In this document: positions 1 to 8,971 of the stretch, piece by piece
How the letters are laid out: each line of letters starts with the position of its first letter
How positions within the stretch are numbered: position 1 is the first letter of the stretch
NCBI GenBank assembly: GCA_900167215.1
Contig: FUZS01000003.1
Location: 62,001 to 126,000, forward strand
From: [Eubacterium] yurii
GTDB lineage: Bacteria > Bacillota > Clostridia > Peptostreptococcales > Filifactoraceae
Direction: 5' to 3'
DNA length: 64,000 bases
Translations under genes and position numbers: made by a program
Notes under the pieces: generated by a model
What the model saw: only the letters and a program-made list of their open reading frames with translations
Database searches by the model: none
What the model was told of the DNA's origin: nothing

Positions 1-228
1 CAAGGAGCATTTTATGTTTTTATTGATATTTCACCATTAAAAGATAAGTTGAAAGGTCAGTATCTGTCTCTGGAATTTTGCAATGATATTTTGACTAAGG
101 AAAAAGTGGCACTTGTTCCGGGGGAAGGATTTTTTGAAGATAATTTTGTAAGGCTAAGCTATGCCTCAAGTATGGAAACTATAAAAGAAGGATTGGAAAG
201 AATTAAAAAATATACTGAGAGCTTGTAA
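1..228 (+). CDS. Class I/II pyridoxal-phosphate aminotransferase, C-terminal fragment
   Basis: The window opens inside this gene; 75 residues remain, ending at TAA 226-228. The fragment QGAFYVF near its start and the late segment VRLSYASSMETIKEGLERI match the C-terminal small domain of fold-type I aminotransferases of the aspartate aminotransferase family. In that family the Arg of the VRLSYA-like strand binds the substrate carboxylate. The substrate cannot be told from this part. A hairpin terminator follows, so the gene ends its own transcription unit. Family assignment is fairly sure; specificity is unknown. Confidence 0.75.
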   Translation, partial: QGAFYVFIDISPLKDKLKGQYLSLEFCNDILTKEKVALVPGEGFFEDNFVRLSYASSMETIKEGLERIKKYTESL

Positions 229-280
229 TTTTTAATTTTGAAAAATTCAGGTAAATCTACATTACAAAAAGTAAATTATT

Positions 281-322
281 AAAGGAAGTTTATAACATTA
301 AAATGTTTATACTTCCTTTTTT
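281..322 (+). terminator. Intrinsic terminator after the aminotransferase
   Basis: AAAGGAAGT at 281-289 pairs with ACTTCCTTT at 311-319. An inner AACATT/AATGTT stem with one bulge extends it, and a T-run follows. It lies 53 bases after the aminotransferase stop codon. Confidence 0.7.
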
Positions 323-373
323 ATGAACTTCAGATTTTTTACATAATTGCAAATAGTTGATTTAAATTCAAAA

Positions 374-402
374 TTGAATTCTTGGGAAAAATATGGTATA
401 AT
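374..402 (+). promoter_or_regulatory. Sigma-A-type promoter for the yybS-gdpP-rplI-dnaB operon
   Basis: TTGAAT at 374-379, a 17-base spacer, then TATAAT at 397-402. TGG directly before the -10 box makes it an extended -10 promoter. It lies between the upstream terminator and the yybS start, about 75 bases before the ATG. Confidence 0.6.
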
Positions 403-477
403 CTCATAGTATGTCAATTAAAATAAGTTTGAATTTTGATTGACAATAATAAAGAATAAATATAAAACGAGGAATAT

Positions 478-1407
478 ATGGAAAGCAACAGACTTAATAC
501 ACTAAGAATAGTAGCACTTACTACATTGGCTAATATTTCATTTATGATATTCACCTTTTTTCCTGCCTTAAGAATTATTGTTTTTTGTATAGGAGCAGCA
601 TTTATTGGTATATCATATTTATCTCAAAAACCTCAACATATCTTGATATCGCTCATTATCTATACTTTAATTGTATTCATCTTTGACGGAGAGCAAATAG
701 CTTTAGTACAGATAACTACATTGATTCTTCCCTCAATAATATTAGGATATTTTTTGAAAAACAATAAGTATAAAGAAATTGATTATATAATTCCAACTAT
801 GCTAACTGCCATTTCTATGATGTATTTTTTCAAAAGTAATGTGCAGCCTTCGGATTGGGAAAATATTGAAAAATATCTTAAGTTGAGTATAAAAAGTATG
901 CCTGACTCCGGCGCAGTTCTAACTGAAAGTTATATAAGTGATATGATAAAGACAATAAAGGACTTGATGCCTGCAATAATAGTAATTTTTGCTATGACTT
1001 ATAATATTTTTAGCAAATATGTGGCAACTTATATTATAAGGAGTTTTCAACCTGATAATATTGAAATACCAAAATTTAAGCAATTTTATGTCCCAAGAGA
1101 ACTTGGACTTTTATTTGTTACAGCATATGTTATAGTAAATGTTCTTAGTTTTACAAAGATAATTACTGATACAGCAGCTCAAAGTGTAATAACGAATATT
1201 ATGTACGTATTAAGCTTTGCATTGGCATTTCAGGGTTTGGCGGTATTGATATTTTTTGCAGCTAACATTAGATTTAAAATATTCAGATTTATAATTTTGA
1301 TGATATCTTATATTATGTTTCTTTTTATAAATCCACCACTCGTTATTATTGCCTTGTTAGATATCTTCCTTGATGTAAGAAAATTGGGATTTAGGAGGTC
1401 GAAATGA
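478..1407 (+). CDS. yybS: YybS-like DUF2232 integral membrane protein
   Basis: This 309-residue protein is made mostly of hydrophobic helices, about eight predicted membrane spans, with one polar stretch near residues 120-160. Length, hydropathy and position match YybS (DUF2232), which sits upstream of gdpP in Bacillus and many Clostridia. Its molecular function is not established. GAGG lies just before the ATG. The stop overlaps the gdpP start by four bases (ATGA), so the two are probably translationally coupled. The call rests on gene order and topology, because the family has few invariant motifs. Confidence 0.8.
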   Translation: MESNRLNTLRIVALTTLANISFMIFTFFPALRIIVFCIGAAFIGISYLSQKPQHILISLIIYTLIVFIFDGEQIALVQITTLILPSIILGYFLKNNKYKEIDYIIPTMLTAISMMYFFKSNVQPSDWENIEKYLKLSIKSMPDSGAVLTESYISDMIKTIKDLMPAIIVIFAMTYNIFSKYVATYIIRSFQPDNIEIPKFKQFYVPRELGLLFVTAYVIVNVLSFTKIITDTAAQSVITNIMYVLSFALAFQGLAVLIFFAANIRFKIFRFIILMISYIMFLFINPPLVIIALLDIFLDVRKLGFRRSK

Positions 1408-3395
1408 CCAATAAACTGAGATTTAACTTCCCTGAGATAAAGCTCTATTGGATTGTAATAGCGGTATATTGCGGAATAATCACATATTATGACAAGTACA
1501 TCGGTATTTTCAGCATAATATTGTCAATCTATCTTATATACTACAATTCAAGGATTATGAAATATAAAAATAATGACTTTTTGATAGACCTCAAAAATTT
1601 AAGTATAGACATGGATGAAATCACAAAACAGACCATGTTAAATTTTCCAGTAGCTTTTTGTATTATCAACAATAGTGGAAAAATTCAATGGAACAACAGT
1701 AAATTATCCTTGACTTTATCTAATGACAATCTTATAGATACTGATATTTCAGATATTTTAGATGTAGATTTGGCAAAAAAATTATCTGAAAGTACTGATG
1801 TTTTTTTTGAGTATAAAGACTATATCATAAATGAAAAACACTACAAAATTCAAGTTATAGATATAAGTAAAAAGCAGAAGATAAAAAAATATGCTGTCTA
1901 TTTTTTTGATGTAAATGAAGAGTTTAATATTTTAGAACAATACAACAATATCAAACCTGTTATTACATTTATACAAGTAGACAATTTTGATGAGGTTTTA
2001 AACTCTTCAGCAGATGATTTTAAGCCTCTACTTGAAGCTGATATAGAAAGAAGAATAAGATATTGGCTTGAGAGAAAAGACGGTATTTTTACAAAATTGT
2101 CAAAGGATAAGTACTTTTGTATATTTCATGAACCTATGTTAAAGGTTGCAGAAGAGGAAAAATTTAATGTTTTGGATGATCTAAGAGAGATAGAAATGTC
2201 CAATACTATACCTGTAACGCTTTCTATAGGTGTGTCAACATATGAAAAGTCTCTAATCAACACTTATAAAAATGCTATAGCAGCTCTTGATATGGCTCTT
2301 GGAAGGGGTGGAGATCAGGCTGTTTGTAAACTGCATGAAAGAACTATATTCTACGGAGGAAAGACAAAATCTGTAGAAAAAAGGACAAGGGTTCGTGCAA
2401 GAATAGTTGGTAGATCCATGAGAGATTTGTTTGAAAAAGCAGATAATATATTGATAATGGGTCATACCTATCCTGATTTGGACTCACTCGGTTCTTGTAT
2501 GGGTGTATATGCGATAGCACAAGTTTTAAACAAAGAAGCTAAGGTAATACTTGAAAAATCAAACAAATCTATAGAAACACTATTTAATAAAATTAGAAAA
2601 ACAGATGGATATGAAAATATTTTTATATCTCACTATGAAGCTGATTCTCTAATAAATAATAATACTGTACTTGTAGTTGTTGATACTCATAAGGCAAGTA
2701 TAAGTGAATATCCGGCATTGGTAGAAAAAATCGACAATATAATGATGATAGATCATCATAGACGTGGAATGGAGTTTTTAGATAAAGCAAATTTAATATA
2801 CCATGAGACTTATGTATCTTCAGCAAGTGAGATGGTAACAGAGCTTATTCAATACGTAGAAGATGATGCAAAAATTGACACAATAACAGCTGAGTCGTTG
2901 CTTGCAGGAATTACTCTTGATACTAAAAACTTTGCATTTAAAACAGGTGTAAGAACATTTGAAGCTGCTGCATTTTTAAGAAAAAACGGAGCAGATCCTA
3001 TAGAAGTGAAGAAATTATTTCAAGGAGACTATGAAAGTTTCTTACTTAGAGCAAATTGTATACAAAATGCAAAGATAATAGAAGAGAAGGTAGCAATATC
3101 TTCTTATGGTCAAAAAGTTGCCAACCCTTCTCTTACGGCATCTCAAATAGCTGATGAACTACTAAATATTCGAGGTGTACAGGCAAGTTTTGTAATTATA
3201 GAAGGGCTTAACGAAGTAATACAGGTATCTGCACGCTCTTTGGAAAAGATAAATGTACAAGTAATAATGGAAATGCTTGGTGGAGGAGGTCATATAGACA
3301 TGGCGGCTACACAGATAAAAAACAGCACTTTGGAAGAGGCCATAACAATGGTTGAAGAGGCTGTAGAAAAATATTTTAACGATGAGAAAAATTAA
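1404..3395 (+). CDS. gdpP: Cyclic-di-AMP phosphodiesterase GdpP (DHH/DHHA1 family)
   Basis: Membrane-bound enzyme that hydrolyses the second messenger c-di-AMP to pApA. At 663 residues it has the usual GdpP length. Two N-terminal membrane helices (about residues 12-50) are followed by a PAS-like region (about 75-170) and a degenerate GGDEF domain (about 180-320) with no GGDEF motif. The DHH domain shows GHTYPDLDSLG near residue 353, VVDTHK near 425 and MMIDHHRRG near 447. The DHHA1 domain carries GGGGHID near 627. Metal-binding motifs look intact, so the enzyme should be active. c-di-AMP controls potassium transport in related bacteria, and trkA-trkH lie later in this window; that link is inference. 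Confidence 0.95.
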   Translation: MTNKLRFNFPEIKLYWIVIAVYCGIITYYDKYIGIFSIILSIYLIYYNSRIMKYKNNDFLIDLKNLSIDMDEITKQTMLNFPVAFCIINNSGKIQWNNSKLSLTLSNDNLIDTDISDILDVDLAKKLSESTDVFFEYKDYIINEKHYKIQVIDISKKQKIKKYAVYFFDVNEEFNILEQYNNIKPVITFIQVDNFDEVLNSSADDFKPLLEADIERRIRYWLERKDGIFTKLSKDKYFCIFHEPMLKVAEEEKFNVLDDLREIEMSNTIPVTLSIGVSTYEKSLINTYKNAIAALDMALGRGGDQAVCKLHERTIFYGGKTKSVEKRTRVRARIVGRSMRDLFEKADNILIMGHTYPDLDSLGSCMGVYAIAQVLNKEAKVILEKSNKSIETLFNKIRKTDGYENIFISHYEADSLINNNTVLVVVDTHKASISEYPALVEKIDNIMMIDHHRRGMEFLDKANLIYHETYVSSASEMVTELIQYVEDDAKIDTITAESLLAGITLDTKNFAFKTGVRTFEAAAFLRKNGADPIEVKKLFQGDYESFLLRANCIQNAKIIEEKVAISSYGQKVANPSLTASQIADELLNIRGVQASFVIIEGLNEVIQVSARSLEKINVQVIMEMLGGGGHIDMAATQIKNSTLEEAITMVEEAVEKYFNDEKN

Positions 3396-3410
3396 TTTTG
3401 GAGGATAAGC

Positions 3411-3860
3411 ATGAAAGTAATTTTATTAAAAGATGTAAAGGGAATAGGGAAAATAGGAGATGTCAAAGAAGTATCAGACGGTTATGCAAGAAATATGCTT
3501 TTTCCTAAGGGTTTAGCACAAGAAGCTAATAAACAAAATATAAATTTGTTGAATCAAAAAAACAGCTCAAAACAACATAAGCTTGATATAGAAAAACAGG
3601 AAGCTCTTGAAATTAAATCAAAACTTGAAAATCAAACTTTAGTGATACAAGCAAAAGCCGGTGAAGGTCAGAAATTATTCGGCTCAATAACTACAAAAGA
3701 TATAGAAGATGAGTTGAAAAAGCAAAAAAATATAAGTATAGATAAGAAAAAAATAGATATGAAAGAACCTATTAAAATGATAGGTACATTTACTGTAAAA
3801 TTAAAACTATTTACTGAAGTAAATTGTGATTTGAAGATAGAGGTTAAAGAAATAAAATAA
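3411..3860 (+). CDS. rplI: 50S ribosomal protein L9
   Basis: At 149 residues this has the normal L9 length. The N-terminal rRNA-binding domain starts [17 protein letters not shown] and contains the family signature ending in [15 protein letters not shown] Lys/Gln-rich connecting helix (about residues 45-75) leads to the C-terminal domain. GGAGG-type spacing from 3401 supports the ATG. The gene lies between gdpP and dnaB, the standard Firmicute order, and is probably co-transcribed with both. Confidence 0.97.
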   Translation: MKVILLKDVKGIGKIGDVKEVSDGYARNMLFPKGLAQEANKQNINLLNQKNSSKQHKLDIEKQEALEIKSKLENQTLVIQAKAGEGQKLFGSITTKDIEDELKKQKNISIDKKKIDMKEPIKMIGTFTVKLKLFTEVNCDLKIEVKEIK

Positions 3861-3883
3861 GCATTTGACATGGGAGAAAATGT

Positions 3884-5230
3884 ATGGAAAGCAATATTCA
3901 AGTAAGTCAGAAGGAAATGGACTCAGAAAGTATAACAATCTCACAAAAAGCTGAGCAATCTGTACTTGGATCCATACTTATATCAAATGATGCAATAACT
4001 GAAATATCAAGTATACTTGACAGCGAGGATTTTTACTATACTGCTCATAAGACAATCTATTCTGTAATGTTAGAACTTTTTAAGGAAAGTATACCTATAG
4101 ACTTATTGACATTAACAGAAAAAATAAGAAGTATAGCTAACTTAGAAGATGTAGGGGGCTATTCGTATATTGCTAAACTGCCTTCTACTACCGACTACAC
4201 TCAAAATGTAGAATCTTATGCAAAAATAGTAAAGGAAAAATCTAAGTTAAGGCAAATAGTAAGTGCCTGTAACAAGATTATAGGAGAAGCAAACTCAGGA
4301 AAGGCTGTTGACGAAGTCCTCGAAATGTCTGAAAAGACGATGTTTGATATTTCAAATGAAAGCAATACAAAGTCACTAAGGCACATAAAAAATGTTCTTA
4401 TGTCCACTTATGATGTGATTGAACAAAATTATAAAAATAAGGGAAGCATGACAGGTCTTGACACAGGTTTTATAGATTTGAACTATATAACAAACGGTCT
4501 CCAAAGAACTGATTTGATTGTAGTTGGAGCAAGACCGGCTGTAGGTAAGACGGCATTTGCTCTTAATCTTGCCAACAATGCCGCTAAAAAGGGTGCCAAA
4601 GTCGCAGTATTTTCACTGGAAATGGCTGATACTCAATTAGCCTTAAGGCTATTGGCTGCCGAATGTAAGGTGGAACTTGGAAAGCTCAAAAGTGGAGAGC
4701 TTGAAGAAGAAGACTGGATGAAAATAGTAAATTCGATTTCTGTTATTGCAGACAATAATATCTATGTCAATCAGACAGCAAACATCAACCTTGTGGAGAT
4801 AAGGTCACAATGTAGAAAACTTAAGATGCAACAGGGACTGGATATGATAGTAATAGACTATATTCAGCTGATGCTGCCTGAGGCAAACTCTGAAAACAGA
4901 CAACAAGAGATATCTAAGATATCGAGAGGACTCAAGATACTGGCAAAAGAGCTAAATTGTGTTATTGTAGCATTATCTCAGGTATCAAGAGCATCAGAAA
5001 ACAGATCTGATCACAAGCCTAGGCTTTCTGACCTTAGAGAATCCGGAGCCATAGAGCAGGATGCAGATATAGTTATGTTTTTGTACAGAGACGAACTTTT
5101 TAATGAAGAAACTGAAAAGAAAAATATAACGGAAGTTATAATTGCCAAACACAGAAACGGCGAAATAGGAACGGTAGAGTTGGTATGGAATGGAAAGTAT
5201 CAATTACTTTTAGATTTAGAGAACTATTAG
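3884..5230 (+). CDS. dnaB: Replicative DNA helicase DnaB
   Basis: Hexameric helicase that unwinds the replication fork (called DnaC in Bacillus). At 448 residues it has family length. The N-terminal domain (about 15-115) starts AEQSVLGSILISNDAI. The RecA-like motor domain follows from about residue 185, with Walker A GARPAVGKTAFAL near 215-227, Walker B MIVIDYIQLM and the SQVSRASE/LRESGAIEQDAD motifs. No intein is present. GGGAGA at 3872 supports the ATG at 3884. Likely the last gene of the yybS operon; the following genes are 77 bases away. Confidence 0.97.
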   Translation: MESNIQVSQKEMDSESITISQKAEQSVLGSILISNDAITEISSILDSEDFYYTAHKTIYSVMLELFKESIPIDLLTLTEKIRSIANLEDVGGYSYIAKLPSTTDYTQNVESYAKIVKEKSKLRQIVSACNKIIGEANSGKAVDEVLEMSEKTMFDISNESNTKSLRHIKNVLMSTYDVIEQNYKNKGSMTGLDTGFIDLNYITNGLQRTDLIVVGARPAVGKTAFALNLANNAAKKGAKVAVFSLEMADTQLALRLLAAECKVELGKLKSGELEEEDWMKIVNSISVIADNNIYVNQTANINLVEIRSQCRKLKMQQGLDMIVIDYIQLMLPEANSENRQQEISKISRGLKILAKELNCVIVALSQVSRASENRSDHKPRLSDLRESGAIEQDADIVMFLYRDELFNEETEKKNITEVIIAKHRNGEIGTVELVWNGKYQLLLDLENY

Positions 5231-5307
5231 ATATTTATGAAAATTTTTTTTGATTAATTTCTTATAGAATAAGCAAATTATTGAAGTACATTTATAGTGA
5301 GGGTTTT

Positions 5308-6195
5308 ATGGACATTAAAACGATTATGGAAGATGATAAAATAATAATAGAAAAACATCTAAAAAAAATGATGGACATAAAACTCGACAACTCTCAAATA
5401 ATTGTCGAAGCCATGTCATATTCACTACTTGGTGGTGGCAAGAGACTAAGACCTGTGCTTTTTGTAGAAACTCTTAAACTTTTTGATATAGATTTTGAAA
5501 AATATTTGGACATTGCCTGTGTACTTGAAATGATACATACATATTCGCTGATACACGACGATTTGCCAGCTATGGATAACGATGATTTAAGACGTGGAAA
5601 AGCCACTAATCACAAGGTATACGGTGAAGATATTGCTATTCTTGCAGGTGATTCACTTCTTAATTTATCATATGAAATACTGTTTGACTTTCTTTATGAA
5701 AATAATATAAGTGATAATGTACTTGCGTGTAGACTTATAGCAAAAAATTCAGGCATATTTGGTATGATAGGTGGGCAGGTAAGTGATGTAATAAATGAAA
5801 ATAAAGATATAAACATAAAAAATTTGAAATATATACATTATAACAAGACAGCAAAGCTAATTATAGCCTCGATTTTGTCTGCAGGACATATATCAGGTTG
5901 CAAAAAGGAATATATTACCTATCTTGAAAACTACGCATATGATATAGGCATGGCTTTTCAAATTTCAGACGATATCTTGGATATAATTGGAGATAAAGAA
6001 ATAGTAGGTAAATCTATCGGCAAGGATCAGCAATCAGGAAAAAACACCTATCCAAAGTATTTTGGTTTGAAAGAATCAAAGTTAAAGCTTAAAAGTCACA
6101 TAGAAAATGCAAAAAAGGAAATATCAAAAATAGATAATAAAAAAGTGAGGTTTTTTATAGAACTTGCTGACTATATAGGAAATAGAAATTTTTGA
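5308..6195 (+). CDS. ispA: Polyprenyl (farnesyl/geranylgeranyl) diphosphate synthase
   Basis: Condenses isopentenyl diphosphate with allylic diphosphates to give C15-C20 precursors of undecaprenol and quinones. The first aspartate-rich motif is HDDLPAMDNDDLRRG, with the bacterial two-residue insertion; the second is QISDDILDIIGD. GGGKRLRP is the substrate-binding start of the fold. I chose ATG 5308 (295 residues) because GTGAGGG lies just before it; an upstream in-frame TTG at 5281 has no ribosome site. It is next to dxs, so the isoprenoid genes are paired. Exact chain length cannot be read from the sequence. Confidence 0.93.
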   Translation: MDIKTIMEDDKIIIEKHLKKMMDIKLDNSQIIVEAMSYSLLGGGKRLRPVLFVETLKLFDIDFEKYLDIACVLEMIHTYSLIHDDLPAMDNDDLRRGKATNHKVYGEDIAILAGDSLLNLSYEILFDFLYENNISDNVLACRLIAKNSGIFGMIGGQVSDVINENKDINIKNLKYIHYNKTAKLIIASILSAGHISGCKKEYITYLENYAYDIGMAFQISDDILDIIGDKEIVGKSIGKDQQSGKNTYPKYFGLKESKLKLKSHIENAKKEISKIDNKKVRFFIELADYIGNRNF

Positions 6196-6209
6196 CAAAA
6201 GGGATAATT

Positions 6210-8078
6210 ATGTACGAATACTTAGATAAAATTCAGGAAGCCGGGGACATCAAAAAAATATCACCAAAAGAGATGAGGTATCTCGCAAGAGATATAAGAA
6301 GATTTTTAATAGAAAAGGTGTCAAAAACCGGAGGACATTTAGCATCAAACCTTGGAGCTGTAGAACTTACACTTGCACTTCACAGTGTATTTGATACAAA
6401 TAAAGACAAACTTATATTTGATGTAGGTCATCAAAGCTATGTCCACAAGATTTTGACAGGAAGAAAGGATGGATTTTCCACGCTGAGACAGTTAGATGGT
6501 CTTAGCGGTTTTCCAAAGACCAGTGAAAGCAATCATGATGCATTTAACACAGGTCACAGCTCTACATCAATATCAGCTGGTATAGGAATGGCTATTGCAA
6601 AGAGCTTAAATAAAGAAGATTACGAAGTAGTATCTATAATTGGAGACAGTTCTATATGTAGCGGACTTGCTTTAGAGGGGCTTAATTTTTTAGGGCACTC
6701 AAATTTAGATGTACTGATAGTTTTAAATGATAATGAAATGTCCATTGATAAAAATGTCGGTGGCATTGCAAAGCATCTCTCAAAACTAAGAGTAAACAAA
6801 AATTACAGAAACTTTGCTTTAAATGTTAAAAATGCTCTATCTTCAATACCTGTAATAGGTGAAAGCACAACAAATATTGTCAAAATAGTAAAAGATAAGA
6901 TAAAAGATATTACAATTTCAAGTTCCATATTCCAAGAATTCGGGATAAAATATTTTGGTATAATAAATGGACATAATTATTTTGAACTTGTCAATGCACT
7001 AAATGAGATGAAAAAGATTAAAGGTCCAAAGTTACTACATGTAGTGACTCAAAAAGGTAAAGGATACAGTTTTGCTGAGGAAGATCCTGCAACATATCAC
7101 GGTGTAGGGAAATTTGAGCCTTCACAAAAAATAGAGCCTTCAAACAAAGAGACATTTTCAGATATAGTAGGAAAATCTCTTACAGATTTATTTGAAAAAG
7201 ACGAAAAAGCCGTTGCTATATCTGCTGCAATGATAAAGGGTACAGGACTTGACAGTCTTTCCAAAAAATATCCCGGTAGAGTTGTCGATGTTGGGATGGA
7301 AGAAGAAAATGCAGTAACAATAGCTGCAGGGCTTGCAATGTCAGGTATAAGACCTTATGTTGCAATTTATTCCACTTTCTTGCAAAGAGCATATGACCAG
7401 ATACTTCATGATGTCTGTCTTCAGAACCTCCCTGTCACTTTTTTGATTGACAGAGCAGGTGTTGTAGGCGAAGACGGTGAGACACATAACGGAATGTTTG
7501 ATATCTCTTATCTTGCGAGCATGCCTAATATTGAGATATACTCACCAAAAGATGCCATAGAAATGGAAAAGATGATATGTTCACTAAAAAGTAAAAAAAC
7601 ACCTGTTGCAATAAGATTTCCACGTGGAATAACATATAATTTGGGCTTTGATAAAAACTCCAAAGATGTAACAGGTTGGGAAGTATTGTCAGATGTGGGA
7701 GATATTAGCATATTAGCAACAGGAAAGATGCTAAGTCTTGCAATGGAAGTGTCTTCCCATCTTAAAGAAAATCATGGTATAGACATAAAAGTGATAAATT
7801 CAAGAAGATTAAAACCCGTAGACTCTCTTGTAATGGATACTTTATTAGATGACAAGTATATATTTACAATGGAAGATGGAGTAAGACTTGGCGGGTTTTC
7901 ATCAATAATATATGACTATATATCTAAAACTGGAAAAAACCCTAAACTTATACCTTTTGCATTTCCAAATGAAGCTATTCCTCATGGAAATGTTGAAAAA
8001 ATTTATCAAAGATATGGATTTACAAAAGAAAATATTTCAGAAAAAATTCTTGAAACAATAAATTTAAAACAAAACTAA
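6210..8078 (+). CDS. dxs: 1-deoxy-D-xylulose-5-phosphate synthase
   Basis: Thiamine-diphosphate enzyme that opens the MEP isoprenoid pathway by joining pyruvate and glyceraldehyde 3-phosphate. Visible motifs are ThDP/metal-binding GDS near residue 145 with NDN near 173, YHGVGKFEP, and the pyrimidine-domain segment GEDGETHNGMFD near 420. The cofactor motif reads GDSSICSG rather than the more common GDGALTGG, but Asp and the NDN Asn remain. I place the start at ATG 6210 after AAGGGA (622 residues); an in-frame TTG at 6192 overlaps the ispA stop. It feeds IspA directly upstream. Confidence 0.95.
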   Translation: MYEYLDKIQEAGDIKKISPKEMRYLARDIRRFLIEKVSKTGGHLASNLGAVELTLALHSVFDTNKDKLIFDVGHQSYVHKILTGRKDGFSTLRQLDGLSGFPKTSESNHDAFNTGHSSTSISAGIGMAIAKSLNKEDYEVVSIIGDSSICSGLALEGLNFLGHSNLDVLIVLNDNEMSIDKNVGGIAKHLSKLRVNKNYRNFALNVKNALSSIPVIGESTTNIVKIVKDKIKDITISSSIFQEFGIKYFGIINGHNYFELVNALNEMKKIKGPKLLHVVTQKGKGYSFAEEDPATYHGVGKFEPSQKIEPSNKETFSDIVGKSLTDLFEKDEKAVAISAAMIKGTGLDSLSKKYPGRVVDVGMEEENAVTIAAGLAMSGIRPYVAIYSTFLQRAYDQILHDVCLQNLPVTFLIDRAGVVGEDGETHNGMFDISYLASMPNIEIYSPKDAIEMEKMICSLKSKKTPVAIRFPRGITYNLGFDKNSKDVTGWEVLSDVGDISILATGKMLSLAMEVSSHLKENHGIDIKVINSRRLKPVDSLVMDTLLDDKYIFTMEDGVRLGGFSSIIYDYISKTGKNPKLIPFAFPNEAIPHGNVEKIYQRYGFTKENISEKILETINLKQN

Positions 8079-8093
8079 ATTTATACTATATTG

Positions 8094-8137
8094 ATTTTTT
8101 AGTTTAACATATAAAATTTTTTAGTTTAACATATAAA
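8094..8137 (+). repeat. Perfect 22-bp tandem duplication in the dxs-tlyA gap
   Basis: A 22-base unit at 8094-8115 (starts ATTTTTTAG, ends CATATAAA) is repeated exactly at 8116-8137, directly before the tlyA ribosome site. It looks like a recent slippage duplication. No function is evident. Confidence 0.85.
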
Positions 8138-8149
8138 TAAGGTAAAGAT

Positions 8150-8950
8150 ATGAAGAAGAGACTGGATGTATTGCTGGTGGAAAAAGGCGTATTTACATCA
8201 AGAGAAAAAGCAAAATCAAATATAATGGCAGGCAATGTCTTTGTAGATAATATTCTTGTTGACAAAGTTGGAACAAATGTTGAAGAAAGTGCAATAATTA
8301 CAACAAAGTCTGAAGCTATCCCATATGTAGGGCGAGGCGGATTAAAGTTGGAAAAAGCACTTCAGGAGTTTGAGATAAGTGTAGATTCAAAAATATGCAT
8401 GGATATAGGGGCATCTACAGGTGGATTTACCGACTGTATGCTACAAAACGGAGCTTCGAAAGTCTATAGCATAGATGTGGGGTATGGACAACTTGACTAT
8501 AAACTCAGGATTAATGAGAAAGTAGTATGTATGGAGCGGACAAACTTCAGATATTTGGAAAGAGAAAAAATCTTAGATGAAATAAATTTTGCTGTAATTG
8601 ATGTTTCGTTTATCTCTTTAAAAATTATTTTTCCCAAATTAAAAGAATTTCTTTCAGAAGAATTTGAAGTAGTATCTCTAATCAAACCACAATTTGAATC
8701 TCAAAGGCATGAAGTTGGTAAAAATGGCATAGTAAGAGATATTTCGGTGCATAAAAGAGTAATAAAACAAGTAATAGATTATGCAAGAAAAAGTGAGATT
8801 TATATAAAAAATCTCACTTTTTCGCCGATAAAAGGTCAAAAAGGTAATATAGAATATCTTGCATATTTTTCAAATACAGTGTATAATTTTGAAGATATGA
8901 AAATAAATGAAATTGTAGAAGTTTCTCATGAATGCTTGGATAAAAAATAA
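8150..8950 (+). CDS. tlyA: TlyA family 2'-O-ribose rRNA methyltransferase
   Basis: Methylates ribose 2'-OH groups of rRNA; relatives modify 16S and 23S rRNA and were once called hemolysin A. An S4 RNA-binding domain spans about residues 3-60 (KRLDVLLVEKG). The FtsJ-like methyltransferase domain follows, with the SAM-binding loop MDIGASTGGFTD near 84-95, VIDVSFISL and SLIKPQFE (catalytic Lys-Asp-Lys-Glu type). At 266 residues it is complete. GGTAAAG precedes the ATG. It sits in the ispA-dxs-tlyA-recN order, but nadK and argR, often found between tlyA and recN in Clostridia, are absent. Confidence 0.93.
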   Translation: MKKRLDVLLVEKGVFTSREKAKSNIMAGNVFVDNILVDKVGTNVEESAIITTKSEAIPYVGRGGLKLEKALQEFEISVDSKICMDIGASTGGFTDCMLQNGASKVYSIDVGYGQLDYKLRINEKVVCMERTNFRYLEREKILDEINFAVIDVSFISLKIIFPKLKEFLSEEFEVVSLIKPQFESQRHEVGKNGIVRDISVHKRVIKQVIDYARKSEIYIKNLTFSPIKGQKGNIEYLAYFSNTVYNFEDMKINEIVEVSHECLDKK

Positions 8951-8971
8951 AGTCTCTTATGGAGGTATGAG

